DNA of 64,000 bases. Source: Arthrobacter sp. ISL-48. GTDB lineage: Bacteria; Actinomycetota; Actinomycetes; Actinomycetales; Micrococcaceae. This document shows, in pieces, positions 50,283 through 58,774 of the stretch. The DNA is taken from NCBI RefSeq assembly GCF_018613805.1, contig NZ_JAGGPL010000001.1, positions 248,001 through 312,000 of the forward strand, in the 5' to 3' direction. The position numbers and the translations under genes are program-made. Each line of letters starts with the position of its first letter. The first letter of the stretch is position 1. The notes below the pieces were generated by a model that did not search any database, was not told where the DNA came from, and saw only the letters and a program-made list of their open reading frames with translations.

Positions 50283-50391
50283 GTACGGCCTCTCCTTGCA
50301 TGGTTGCGCATTGCGCCGGGCGCTGTGCCATCCGGACCAGCTGCCCGGCGCGGCACCGCATCAATCCTACTTGACGCTCATCGCACAGCAG

Positions 50392-50463
50392 TTCCGCCCA
50401 TAGGATTCGAACCTATACTCCACGGCTCCAAAGGCCGGGGTGCTGCCGTTACACCAGGGCGGA
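50392..50463 (-). tRNA. tRNA-Gln (anticodon TTG)
   Basis: On the minus strand a 72-nt cloverleaf can be drawn: acceptor TCCGCCC (from 50463) pairs with GGGCGGA, and the discriminator A is at 50392. The anticodon loop CTTTGGA gives TTG. The T-arm is TATAGGTTCGAATCCTATG-like, with GGTTCGAATCC. The D-arm has TGGTGTAACGGCAGCA. The bottom anticodon-stem pair is a C-T mismatch, a small irregularity. CCA is not encoded, as usual in this phylum. It lies upstream of glmU. Confidence 0.93.
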
Positions 50464-50597
50464 CCATGCCGCTGGCACGAGGCCCGGGCACAAGTACCTA
50501 TTTTGCCACGGGTTCAGGCCAGGAAGCGACACGGAAGGGAATCGGGCCACGTCAGCCCCTGCGATGTCCTTCAAACTCAGTAGGGCATGATGGAAAT

Positions 50598-51224
50598 GTG
50601 AGCAACAACGTTCCTCGGACCCGGATGACAGGCATGCAGCGGCGCAGCCAGCTGATCGAAGTGGGACGTGGCCTCTTCGCCGTCCGTGGGCTCGACGGAA
50701 CCACCATTGAGGAAATCGCCGCCTGCGCCGGCGTCTCCAAGCCCGTGATCTACGAACACTTCGGCTCCAAGGAGGGCCTCTACACGCAAGTGGTGGACTT
50801 CGAGTTCCGGATCCTGCTCGACGCCATCAACGCCGCCCTTGCCGAGGAGGCCAAGCCACGTGTGCTGGTGGAACGCGCGGCCCTGGCACTGCTCACCTAC
50901 ATTGAGGACCGTACGGACGGCTTCCGGATCCTGATGCGGGACGCGCCGCCCTCCCAGCCGGAAGGCGCCTTTTCTACGCTGCTGTCGCACGTCACTGCAC
51001 GGGTGGAGCACATCCTGTCGGACGAGTTCCAACGGCGTGGCTTCAGCTCCGAGGACGGCGCCATGTACGCCCAGATGCTGGTCGGCATGGTGGCAATGAC
51101 CGGCCAGTGGTGGCAGGACAGCCGCATGCCCGACAAGCACACCGTCGCGGCGCACCTCGTGAACCTCGCATGGAACGGCCTGACCGGGCTCAAGAAGGAT
51201 CCGGAGCTTAAGAGCGAGGGCTAG
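50598..51224 (+). CDS. TetR-family transcriptional regulator
   Basis: This 208-residue TetR regulator has its helix-turn-helix in MQRRSQLIEVGRGLFAVRGLDG and IEEIAACAGVSKPVIYEHFGSKEGLYTQV (about residues 13-60), followed by a helical ligand domain including GMVAMTGQWWQDSRMPD. No operon partner is visible; it converges on the ABC-F gene. GTG 50598 gives MSNNVPRTRMTGMQ; the longer frame that continues through tRNA-Gln and glmU is an antisense artefact. Similar regulators are conserved beside this cluster in Arthrobacter relatives, with unknown ligand. Confidence 0.88.
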   Translation: MSNNVPRTRMTGMQRRSQLIEVGRGLFAVRGLDGTTIEEIAACAGVSKPVIYEHFGSKEGLYTQVVDFEFRILLDAINAALAEEAKPRVLVERAALALLTYIEDRTDGFRILMRDAPPSQPEGAFSTLLSHVTARVEHILSDEFQRRGFSSEDGAMYAQMLVGMVAMTGQWWQDSRMPDKHTVAAHLVNLAWNGLTGLKKDPELKSEG

Positions 51225-51276
51225 CTACTCCCTGTGGTTCCGTTCGCGGCGGAGGGCCGTCCTTCGAAGATGAGCT

Positions 51277-53103
51277 TTACTCGCCCAGAACCTCCAGGGC
51301 TTCGAGCCATTCGAGTTCCAGGGCCTCCCGTTCGCCCGCGAGGTCCTTGAGCTTTTTGTTCTGCTCGGCCAGGGCGTCGAAATTGCCGTCAGCGGTGCTC
51401 TTCACCATCTGGTCGTGGACCTTCTTTTCCTGCTGTTCAAGTTTGCCCAGCTGGCGTTCGATCCGGTTCTTGGCCTTGCGGGCATCGCGCTTTTCGGCTT
51501 CGGATGCTCCCGTAGCAGCTGGAGCGGAACTCCCGCTCGCAGCGGTGACCGGGTTGCCACCTCCGGTGACGGTGGAACCAGCGAGGGCGGATTCGCGCAA
51601 TTCAAGGTACTGGTCCACGCCGCCGGGCAGGCCGCGGATCTTGCCGTCGCCCAGCAGGGCCATCTGGTGGTCCGTGACCCGCTCCAGGAGGTAGCGGTCG
51701 TGACTCACCACCACCAGCGTGCCGGGCCAGCCATCGAGCACGTCCTCCACGGCGGCGAGTGTGTCGGTGTCGAGGTCGTTGGTGGGCTCATCGAGCATAA
51801 GCACGTTGGGCTCGCCCACCAGCAGGCGCAGCAGCTGGAGGCGGCGGCGCTCACCGCCGGAGAGGTCCTTGACCGGGGTCCATTGTTTCTGGTTGGTGAA
51901 GCCAAGCTGCTCCACGAGCTGGCCCGCCGTGAATTCCTTGCCGCCCACGTTGAAGGACCGCTTTTCGCGCTCGATGACCTCGATCACCCGCAGGTCCGCC
52001 ACGTCGTCGAGCTCTTTCACCTCTTGCGTGAGCACGGCGGTGACAACGGTCTTGCCGCGCTTGACTTTGCCCGAGCTCGGCTGGATCTCGCCGTTCAGGA
52101 GCTTGAGCAATGTGGTCTTGCCTGCGCCGTTGACGCCCACGAGGCCTAGCCGCTCGCCCGGTGCAAGCCGCAGCGTGATGTTGTCGAAGAGTTTCTGCCC
52201 TTCGGCGCCGCCGAGGAAGTCCAGCGAGACGTTTTCAAGGTCCAGGACGTCCTTGCCCAGGCGCGCGGTGGCCATCTTGCTCAGCGCCATCGAATCGCGT
52301 GGAGCCGGGACATCGGCAATGAGCTCGTTGGCTGCTTCAATACGGAACTTCGGCTTGGCGGTCCGCGCCGGTGCGCCACGGCGGAGCCAGGCCAGCTCCT
52401 TCTTCACGAGCTGCTGCCGCTTGGTTTCCATGACGGAGGCCGAGCGGTCACGCTCCGCCCGGGCCAGCACGTAGGCGGCATAACCGCCGTCGAACGGGTC
52501 CACGATGCCGTCGTGGACCTCCCACGTCTTGGTGCACACTTCATCCAGGAACCAGCGGTCGTGGGTGACCACCAGAAAGGCTCCCTGGTTCGCGCGCCAG
52601 CGGGTCTTCAGGTGCCGGGAGAGCCAGGCCACGCCTTCGACGTCGAGGTGGTTGGTGGGCTCATCAAGCATGATGACGTCGTGGTCCTCGATCAGGAGCT
52701 TGGCCAGGGCCACCCGCCGTTTCTGGCCGCCGGAAAGGGCATGGACGTTTGCGTGCCAGTCGACGTCGGAGACCAAGCCGCCCATCACCTCGCGGATCTG
52801 CGGGTTTCGGGCCCATTCGTAGTCTGCCTGGTCGCCAACAATGGCGGCGCCAACCGTCAGGTCGCCGTCGAGGACGTCACTCTGGTCCAGGTACCCCACG
52901 TTGACGTCACCGCGCTTGGTCACCCGGCCGGAATCAGGGGTGGCGCGCAGGGACAGCAGCCGCATGAGCGTTGACTTGCCATCACCGTTCCGGCCTACCA
53001 TGCCGATCCGGTCACCCTCCTCGAGCCCGAGGGTGATGCCGTCCAGGACGGTGCGCGTTGCGTACGAGACGGTGAGGTTCTCGCCGCCAAGAAGGTGTGC
53101 CAA
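51277..53103 (-). CDS. ABC-F family ATPase (ribosome-associated, Uup-like)
   Basis: This 608-residue protein has two ABC domains and no membrane segment: Walker A GMVGRNGDGKST and GLVGVNGAGKTT, signature motifs LSGGQKRRVALA and LSGGERRRLQLL, Walker B segments LDEPTNHLD and LDEPTNDLD, and the interdomain linker with RGAPARTAKPKFRIEA. The C-terminal extension (about 535-600, EAEKRDARKAKNRIERQLGKLEQ) is a predicted coiled coil, as in Uup. ABC-F proteins act on ribosomes or DNA rather than transport. It is last in the tatD-rpfB-ksgA-ispE cluster; the spacing to ispE is 38 bp. Confidence 0.92.
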   Translation of the reverse strand: MAHLLGGENLTVSYATRTVLDGITLGLEEGDRIGMVGRNGDGKSTLMRLLSLRATPDSGRVTKRGDVNVGYLDQSDVLDGDLTVGAAIVGDQADYEWARNPQIREVMGGLVSDVDWHANVHALSGGQKRRVALAKLLIEDHDVIMLDEPTNHLDVEGVAWLSRHLKTRWRANQGAFLVVTHDRWFLDEVCTKTWEVHDGIVDPFDGGYAAYVLARAERDRSASVMETKRQQLVKKELAWLRRGAPARTAKPKFRIEAANELIADVPAPRDSMALSKMATARLGKDVLDLENVSLDFLGGAEGQKLFDNITLRLAPGERLGLVGVNGAGKTTLLKLLNGEIQPSSGKVKRGKTVVTAVLTQEVKELDDVADLRVIEVIEREKRSFNVGGKEFTAGQLVEQLGFTNQKQWTPVKDLSGGERRRLQLLRLLVGEPNVLMLDEPTNDLDTDTLAAVEDVLDGWPGTLVVVSHDRYLLERVTDHQMALLGDGKIRGLPGGVDQYLELRESALAGSTVTGGGNPVTAASGSSAPAATGASEAEKRDARKAKNRIERQLGKLEQQEKKVHDQMVKSTADGNFDALAEQNKKLKDLAGEREALELEWLEALEVLGE

Positions 53104-53141
53104 GGAGACTGCTTTCTGCTGCTGAAGATGTACCGGGGATC

Positions 53142-54104
53142 TTAAAGGAGGGTATCGGAGATGATGCGGGCCCCGTGCACCGGCCCGTGAACGGCGATGG
53201 CCGTCAGCCCGTAGTGCAGCAGGTCCTCGGCGAGGCTTTCGGCGGCCGCAGGGCTGTGCGTCAGCAGCGCCACAGTTGGCCCTGAACCGGAGACGATGCC
53301 TGCGATGGCTCCGTGGGATTCGCCGATTCCCAGCGTATCGCGGAGCGCCGGTGCAAGTTCAATGGATGCCCGCTGGAGATCGTTCACCAGGACGCGGCTC
53401 AGGGCATCGGCGTCCCCGCTCCGCAGAGCCTGCAAGATCTTGGGATCCACTGCCTCCGGCTCGGGTGCGTCCACGCCTTCGGCATCGCGGAGACGGTCGA
53501 GGGTGTGGTAGACCTCGGGCGTGGGCAGCCCATAGTCGGCCGCCACCAGCACCCAGTCCGTCTGGGCCTTCGCCAGGGCGGGTGAAAGCTCGTCGCCCAG
53601 TCCGAGCCCCACCGCGGTTCCCCCGAGCAGGGAAAAAGGGACATCAGCGCCGAGTTCAGCGGCCAGGTGCGCCAGCTCGTCCCGGGAGAGTCCGCTGTTC
53701 CAGAGCGCGTCGCACGCCACGAGTGTGGCCGCCGCGTCCGCCGAGCCTCCGCCCATTCCGCCGGCCACCGGAACGCGCTTGGTGATCTCCAGGTGGACGC
53801 CGGTGGGGTGTTCTGACACATCTGCCATGATTGCTGCTGCCCTGTACGCAAGGTTTTTTTCATCCAGCGGGATGTCCACGCCGTCAAGGTCCAGCGTGCT
53901 GTCCTGGCTGATGCTGATCGTGATGCCGGGGGCCTCCGTGCTGGTTGCCGCCACTTCCTCGTAGAGGGACACAGCCAGGTAGACACTGGCCACGGAGTGG
54001 TACCCGTCAGGGCGCAGCGGGCCCACGTCCAGGGAAACGTTAACCTTGCCGGGCGCCTTCACCCGGACGGTCCGGGCGGCAAAACGGCCGGCCAGTGCAT
54101 TCAT
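53142..54104 (-). CDS. ispE: 4-diphosphocytidyl-2-C-methyl-D-erythritol kinase
   Basis: This 320-residue GHMP kinase phosphorylates CDP-ME in the MEP route to isoprenoids. Motifs are [16 protein letters not shown] (motif 1), the ATP loop [22 protein letters not shown] (motif 2) and [13 protein letters not shown] (motif 3). The start ATG overlaps the ksgA stop by four bases (ATGA), so the two are coupled. The ksgA-ispE pair is conserved across actinobacteria. Confidence 0.95.
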   Translation of the reverse strand: MNALAGRFAARTVRVKAPGKVNVSLDVGPLRPDGYHSVASVYLAVSLYEEVAATSTEAPGITISISQDSTLDLDGVDIPLDEKNLAYRAAAIMADVSEHPTGVHLEITKRVPVAGGMGGGSADAAATLVACDALWNSGLSRDELAHLAAELGADVPFSLLGGTAVGLGLGDELSPALAKAQTDWVLVAADYGLPTPEVYHTLDRLRDAEGVDAPEPEAVDPKILQALRSGDADALSRVLVNDLQRASIELAPALRDTLGIGESHGAIAGIVSGSGPTVALLTHSPAAAESLAEDLLHYGLTAIAVHGPVHGARIISDTLL

Positions 54105-54973
54105 GCCCTGGCCTCGTGGGCTTCGGCAATCCGGGCGAAGGCCGCAATGTCAATGACTTCACCCCGGGCCGTGGGATCGACTCCTGCTGCAAGCAGGCAC
54201 CGTTCGGCCTCGGTGGCGCCACCGGCCCAGCCGGCAAGGGCGGCCCTCAGGGTCTTGCGGCGCTGGGCAAACGCAGCGTCAATCACGGCGAACACCTGCT
54301 CGCGGGTTGCCGTGGTCACGGGCGGTTCCCGCCGTGTGAAGGACACGAGCCCGGAATGGATCTTGGGCGCCGGCCAGAACACGTTCATGCCAATCACTCC
54401 GGCCTTGCGCATGCTGCTGTACCACGCCGCCTTTACGGACGGCACCCCATACGTCTTCGATCCGGGGCCGGCGGCCAGCCTGTCTGCCACCTCGTCCTGG
54501 ACCATCACCAGTCCATGCCGGAGGCTGGGGAAATGCTGGAGCAGGTGGAGGACCACCGGAACGGCCACGTTGTAGGGGAGGTTCGCCACGATCGCTGTGG
54601 GCTCCACCGGCAGGGCTGTCACTTTCATGGCGTCGGCCTGGACGAGGTGGAAATCCCCTGCGGCCTCCGGTCGCCATTCGTTCACTGTTTCGGGCAGTTT
54701 GGCGGCCAGGACGGGATCGATTTCGACGGCGACCACCGCCTTGGCGGCGTCAAGGAGCCCCAGGGTGAGCGAGCCGAGGCCTGGCCCAACTTCCAGGACG
54801 GTCTCATCAGGGCCGATGTTGGCGACAGAGACAATCCTGCGGATCGTATTGCCGTCGATGACGAAGTTCTGGCCCAGCGTCTTGGTTGGGCGGATGCCGA
54901 TTTCCTCCGCCAGCCGGCGTATGTCGGATGCACCGAAGAGGGGCGCGGGCGCGGCGGAGTTCGGTTCAGTCAC
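54101..54973 (-). CDS. rsmA: 16S rRNA (adenine-N6,N6)-dimethyltransferase KsgA/RsmA
   Basis: This 290-residue KsgA dimethylates two adjacent adenines near the 3' end of 16S rRNA during small-subunit maturation. The SAM motif is [17 protein letters not shown]. Also present are [22 protein letters not shown] at the N-terminus and the catalytic [19 protein letters not shown] (the N-L-P-Y motif). The start is GTG 54973 ([14 protein letters not shown]). A terminator hairpin stands between rpfB and this gene, so rsmA may have its own promoter in the 149-bp gap. Confidence 0.95.
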   Translation of the reverse strand: MTEPNSAAPAPLFGASDIRRLAEEIGIRPTKTLGQNFVIDGNTIRRIVSVANIGPDETVLEVGPGLGSLTLGLLDAAKAVVAVEIDPVLAAKLPETVNEWRPEAAGDFHLVQADAMKVTALPVEPTAIVANLPYNVAVPVVLHLLQHFPSLRHGLVMVQDEVADRLAAGPGSKTYGVPSVKAAWYSSMRKAGVIGMNVFWPAPKIHSGLVSFTRREPPVTTATREQVFAVIDAAFAQRRKTLRAALAGWAGGATEAERCLLAAGVDPTARGEVIDIAAFARIAEAHEARA

Positions 54974-55025
54974 CTAGGTATCCTATCCCGCCCGCCCTCA
55001 CGGGCCGCGCGGGTTAACGGCAGCG

Positions 55026-55055
55026 GCCGGACCCGGAAATTCCCGGGTCCGGCCA
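55026..55055 (-). terminator. 12-bp stem terminator after rpfB
   Basis: GGCCGGACCCGG (55026-55037) pairs perfectly with CCGGGTCCGGCC (55044-55055) around AAATTC. It lies 67 bp after the rpfB stop. On the minus strand it is followed by GCTGCCGTTAACC rather than a T-run. The same 18-mer start occurs in the rplY hairpin at 46893-46910. Confidence 0.65.
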
Positions 55056-55121
55056 TTTATGCCCTTGATCATTGCCCTTGCGCGGCCGTCGTCAGCTGCC
55101 ACGGAAGGCGGACTGCTTGCC

Positions 55122-56288
55122 TTAGCTGCTGGCAGCCCAGCCGCAGCCCCAGGGCTGCAGTCCACGCTGGGCGTACACGCGGTTGGCGATGTCGATCTGC
55201 TGGGCTTTGGTGGCAAGGCTGGCGTTCGGGGCATAAGCGCCGCCGCCTGAGCCGATCCAGGTCCTGACATCGAACTGCAAGCCGCCGTAGTAGCCATTGC
55301 CCGTGTTAGCGGCCCAGTTTCCGCTGGACTCGCACTGGGCGATCTTGTCCCACATGGCCTCGTTCATCATGGCAGGAGCAGCAGCACCGGTGTTGGTTCC
55401 CGCCGGGCTGGCCGCAGCCTCGGCCACGGGCTTTGCCTTGGTGCCCACCGTGACTTTCTCCGTCACAGGCTGGACTGAAACTGTTTCGGCAACCAGGGTC
55501 CGGGAAGCTTCGCGTCCGTCCACCAGCACCAGCTTGAAGGTGCGGTCCACCTTTCCGGGTGTCCCGGCCTGGGTCACTTTCTTATCGCCCTTGAACAGGT
55601 CGGCGCTTTCGGTCGTCAGAGTCTCGAACGGGACGTTCTCGGAGGTGGCGTCAGTCTTGCCTGTGTCCACGCGGGACACCTTGACCACCATGTTGTTGAC
55701 CACATTGGCATTCCCCGGCTGGGAGGTGCGGTCGTTGGCGCCGAGCGTCACACCGGCGTCCTCAAGCACCTGGGCGACTGTTCCCGCCGTCGTGGTCGCC
55801 GTGGATGCCTTGCCGTCGGCAATGATGCTGACGGTCTTCGGCGTCGAGATGGACACAAACGATCCATCCACTGCCAGCTGTGCGTCTTTCGGGACCGAAA
55901 CGGCTGAGGCGCTGGCCACGCCGAGTTCGGTCACCAGGCCGGCAACATCCGGGGCCGTTGTGCTGACGGTCTTTTCCGAACCGTCGAGACTTACCTTCAC
56001 AGCCTTTGCCATGTTGACGTTGATGACTGTGCCGTTCTCCAATGTGGCGTCCACCGACGGCGATACCCGGTCAGCGGGCTTCAGGTCCAGCTTGGCGCTC
56101 TTCACCACTTGGCCCACAGTGCCGCCAAAGGTCTGGACCGAAGTCACTTTCCCGTCGACGTTGAGCGTGATGGTTTTGTTATTTCCGACGAAGGCGACGA
56201 GTCCGACAACCAGGGCGCACAGCACCACCAGCTGGGTACCAACCTTGACGAAGCTGAGCTTGCCGTCCGATGTGAAGAACTTGACCAC
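55122..56288 (-). CDS. rpfB: Resuscitation-promoting factor RpfB-like cell-wall lytic transglycosylase
   Basis: This 388-residue exported protein has one N-terminal membrane anchor (VGTQLVVLCALVVGLVAFV), three DUF348 repeats (about residues 40-205), a G5 domain (about 215-295), and a C-terminal Rpf domain of about 75 residues. The catalytic Glu320 is in WDKIAQCESSGNW, and the fold's other signature is GYYGGLQFDVRTW. Rpf proteins cleave peptidoglycan and stimulate growth of resting cells. GTG 56288 gives MVKFFTSDGKLSFVKVG, the start typical for Arthrobacter; ATG 56312 is an alternative. Confidence 0.93.
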   Translation of the reverse strand: MVKFFTSDGKLSFVKVGTQLVVLCALVVGLVAFVGNNKTITLNVDGKVTSVQTFGGTVGQVVKSAKLDLKPADRVSPSVDATLENGTVINVNMAKAVKVSLDGSEKTVSTTAPDVAGLVTELGVASASAVSVPKDAQLAVDGSFVSISTPKTVSIIADGKASTATTTAGTVAQVLEDAGVTLGANDRTSQPGNANVVNNMVVKVSRVDTGKTDATSENVPFETLTTESADLFKGDKKVTQAGTPGKVDRTFKLVLVDGREASRTLVAETVSVQPVTEKVTVGTKAKPVAEAAASPAGTNTGAAAPAMMNEAMWDKIAQCESSGNWAANTGNGYYGGLQFDVRTWIGSGGGAYAPNASLATKAQQIDIANRVYAQRGLQPWGCGWAASS

Positions 56289-56568
56289 GATTGCCCGTAA
56301 CTCTAGGACCATCCGGGCACGGGGAAAAACACAGTGAAATGCCCGGGGCATGACCCACGAAGGGGCAGCTCCGGGCACCATTGCGCCGCCACACTCGTCG
56401 CGCAGGCGCGCAGGGCCAAAGCCCTTGCACAGCCTGCTGCGATGAAGTGAAATTCTCCGAAGGCCTTCCCCGACCCCGGCTAATAGTTCTCCACTGTAAC
56501 CGTAGCGTTATAAACTGGCCAAGAATTCTACATACCGGGTATTTCGCCGCGGCCTGGCCTCACGCCCC
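56289..56568. other. 280-bp region upstream of rpfB
   Basis: No gene is convincing here. The minus-strand promoter probably lies near 56495-56525: TTGGCC (56521-56516) is a weak -35. The partial dyad GTAAC-N6-GTTAT (56496-56511, plus strand) could be a regulator site. The rpfB leader would be about 200 nt and GC-rich. I looked for the c-di-AMP (ydaO) riboswitch found upstream of some rpf genes and do not see its core. Confidence 0.4.
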
Positions 56569-57477
56569 TCAGGAGTCCCAGGAACCGTATGCCTTCACGG
56601 TATTCTCACTGATCCTGCTGCACAGCTCCGCCAGGTCCGTGCCTGTCAATTCGGCCATGGCGCGCACGGTATACGGCACCATGTAGCTGGCATTGGGGCG
56701 CCCCCGGTGCGGGTGGGGCGTCAGGAAAGGCGCGTCGGTTTCGACCAGCACGAGGTCAGGGTCCGCCATTGAGAGCGCCGCACGCAGGTTCGCAGCATTC
56801 CTGAAGGTCAGCGTCCCGGCGAAGGACATGTTCCAGCCCGCCTCATTGCAGATCTTCGCGAGTTCCTCATCGCCTGAGAAGCAGTGGAAAACCACCCGTT
56901 CGGGCGCCCCTTCTTCGCGCAGTACCTTCACAACGTCCTCGTGGGCGTCCCTGTCATGTATCTGCAGGGTCAGGTCCAGCCGCTTGGCAATGTCAATGTG
57001 CCGCCGAAAAGAGTACCGCTGGGCTAGCAGGCCCTCCCCTTCTGTGCGGAAGAAGTCCAGCCCGGTCTCGCCGATGGCACGGATCCTGGGATGGGCGGCC
57101 AGCTGCTCAATCTCCGCCAACGCGTCGTCCAGCTCTCCGCGTAAGGCGTACTCCGGGGCGTCATTGGGATGAAGAGCCACGGCTCCCAGCAAACGGCGGT
57201 CCAGGCCAACGGCCTCGACAGTGAAACGCGAGGATGCCAGGTCGCAACCCACCTGTACAGCTCCCTGGACCCCCACGGCCTGGGCTGCGTCAAGCGCCGC
57301 GGCCACTCCCACCGGCGCCTCGCCGTCGGGGAAGTCGAGGTGCGTGTGGTTGTCCATCACGGGTACCGGCAACGGCTCGGGCGCAGGCGGAAAATCCCGC
57401 TGTCCCGGACGCCCGGCTACGGCAGTGCCCTCCGTCCGCGAATCGCGATAGGCGGCGGGAATCAGCGAATTGCACAT
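56569..57477 (-). CDS. tatD: TatD-family metal-dependent deoxyribonuclease
   Basis: This 302-residue TatD enzyme is a TIM-barrel metallohydrolase acting on DNA ends. Metal ligands are in MDNHTHLDFPDGE (HxH), AIGETGLDFFR (Glu), LQIHDRDAHEDV (His), VFHCFSGDEE (His) and LVETDAPFLTPHPHRG (Asp), all intact. An N-terminal extension of about 40 residues precedes the catalytic start, so a later start is conceivable, but ATG 57477 directly follows AGGGGG. It is the first gene of the tatD-rpfB-ksgA-ispE cluster and diverges from the MoxR operon. Confidence 0.93.
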   Translation of the reverse strand: MCNSLIPAAYRDSRTEGTAVAGRPGQRDFPPAPEPLPVPVMDNHTHLDFPDGEAPVGVAAALDAAQAVGVQGAVQVGCDLASSRFTVEAVGLDRRLLGAVALHPNDAPEYALRGELDDALAEIEQLAAHPRIRAIGETGLDFFRTEGEGLLAQRYSFRRHIDIAKRLDLTLQIHDRDAHEDVVKVLREEGAPERVVFHCFSGDEELAKICNEAGWNMSFAGTLTFRNAANLRAALSMADPDLVLVETDAPFLTPHPHRGRPNASYMVPYTVRAMAELTGTDLAELCSRISENTVKAYGSWDS

Positions 57478-57643
57478 CCCCCTAGCCTAGCTTCGGCGGA
57501 TGCCCGCAGAATTACTGGAACTCTCTGTCAGGCATGGCAGTTGTGTTAGTAGTCTGGTTACGAACAGTATGCGAACGCCCACCGACGGGCGAAGGCAGGC
57601 CTGCTGTCCCGTCCCAGGTGATACCCGGGCTGAAAGGTTGCCG

Positions 57644-58762
57644 ATGGATACCCAGCGACGTACCGCCGTCAATGAAATTGAACCTGCCAGCCGCAACTTC
57701 GCCGAGGTCACGGAACCGGTCAGCCAGTTGAACGGGCACAAGGCGCCGGCCATGGACGCAGCATCATTCCATTCGGCCAGCCAGCGCATCCTGGACGCGG
57801 TCAACACCGTGATAGACGGAAAATCGGAAGCAGCCCGGCTGGCCCTGACCGTCCTGCTGGCACAGGGCCACCTGCTGCTCGAAGACGTACCCGGCGTGGG
57901 CAAGACCCTCCTGGCCAAGACGTTGGCAAAGACCATCGACTGCACGGTCAGCCGCATTCAGTTCACCCCAGATCTGCTGCCGTCCGATGTCACGGGCGTT
58001 TCCATCTACAACCAGTCATCCCGGTTGTTCGAGTTCCGTCCAGGCGCGGTGTTTGCCAACATCGTCATCGGGGATGAAATCAACCGTGCCTCGGCCAAGA
58101 CGCAGTCAGCCCTGCTTGAGTGCATGGAGGAGCACCAAGTTACGGTGGACGGCAACTCCTACAAGCTTGACGAGCCCTTCATGGTGGTGGCCACCCAGAA
58201 CCCCATCGAGATGGAAGGCACGTATCCGCTCCCCGAGGCCCAGCGTGACCGTTTCATGGCACGGATTTCCATGGGCTATCCGGATAGAGACTCGGAAATC
58301 GAAATGCTGGAGACCCACCAGGCAACGTCGCCTCTGGCCAAGGTCTCAGCGGTGGTCACAGCGGCCGACGTCGCCGCAATGATTGCCACGGTCCAGCAGA
58401 TTTACGTGTCACAGGCAGTCAAGGAGTACACAGTGTCCGTGGGCAGGGCCACGCGTCAAAGCCCCCTGCTCCGTCTGGGCGCCAGTCCACGCTCCATGCT
58501 TCAGCTGCTCCGCGCCGCGAAAGCCACCGCGGCACTTGACGGACGCGACTTCGTGCTCCCGGACGACGTCTCCAATGTGGCCGAATCCGTGCTGGCCCAC
58601 AGGATCATCCTGGACCGCAAGGCTAGCAGCGCAGGTGAGACCCCGCGCAGCGTGCTCCACGGCATCCTGTCAAGGCTTCCAGTGAGCCAGGACCTGGCGG
58701 ATGCCCCTGCCCGGTCTGCACCCCGGACGCCTCCCGCTTCCCGGCTGCGCGGGAACCACTAG
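57644..58762 (+). CDS. MoxR-family AAA+ ATPase
   Basis: This 372-residue MoxR ATPase is a chaperone for assembly or activation of partner proteins. Walker A is LLEDVPGVGKTLLAKTLAK, Walker B is IVIGDEINRASAKTQSALLE, and the sensor region is ATQNPIEMEGTYPLPEAQRDRF. AAAGG lies six bases before ATG 57644; the longer frame from 57500 is mostly non-coding in character. It begins a typical MoxR-DUF58-transglutaminase operon. Substrates in actinobacteria are unknown. Confidence 0.93.
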   Translation: MDTQRRTAVNEIEPASRNFAEVTEPVSQLNGHKAPAMDAASFHSASQRILDAVNTVIDGKSEAARLALTVLLAQGHLLLEDVPGVGKTLLAKTLAKTIDCTVSRIQFTPDLLPSDVTGVSIYNQSSRLFEFRPGAVFANIVIGDEINRASAKTQSALLECMEEHQVTVDGNSYKLDEPFMVVATQNPIEMEGTYPLPEAQRDRFMARISMGYPDRDSEIEMLETHQATSPLAKVSAVVTAADVAAMIATVQQIYVSQAVKEYTVSVGRATRQSPLLRLGASPRSMLQLLRAAKATAALDGRDFVLPDDVSNVAESVLAHRIILDRKASSAGETPRSVLHGILSRLPVSQDLADAPARSAPRTPPASRLRGNH

Positions 58763-58774
58763 GCAAGAAACCCC

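Noticed and set aside
50391..50465. tRNA-Gln as a phage or island integration site
   Set aside because: No integrase, no partial tRNA copy and no foreign-looking genes are found on either side; both flanks are ordinary housekeeping genes.
56289..56568. Possible c-di-AMP (ydaO) riboswitch upstream of rpfB
   Set aside because: The riboswitch occurs before some actinobacterial rpf genes, but its conserved core segments are not visible in the minus-strand leader.
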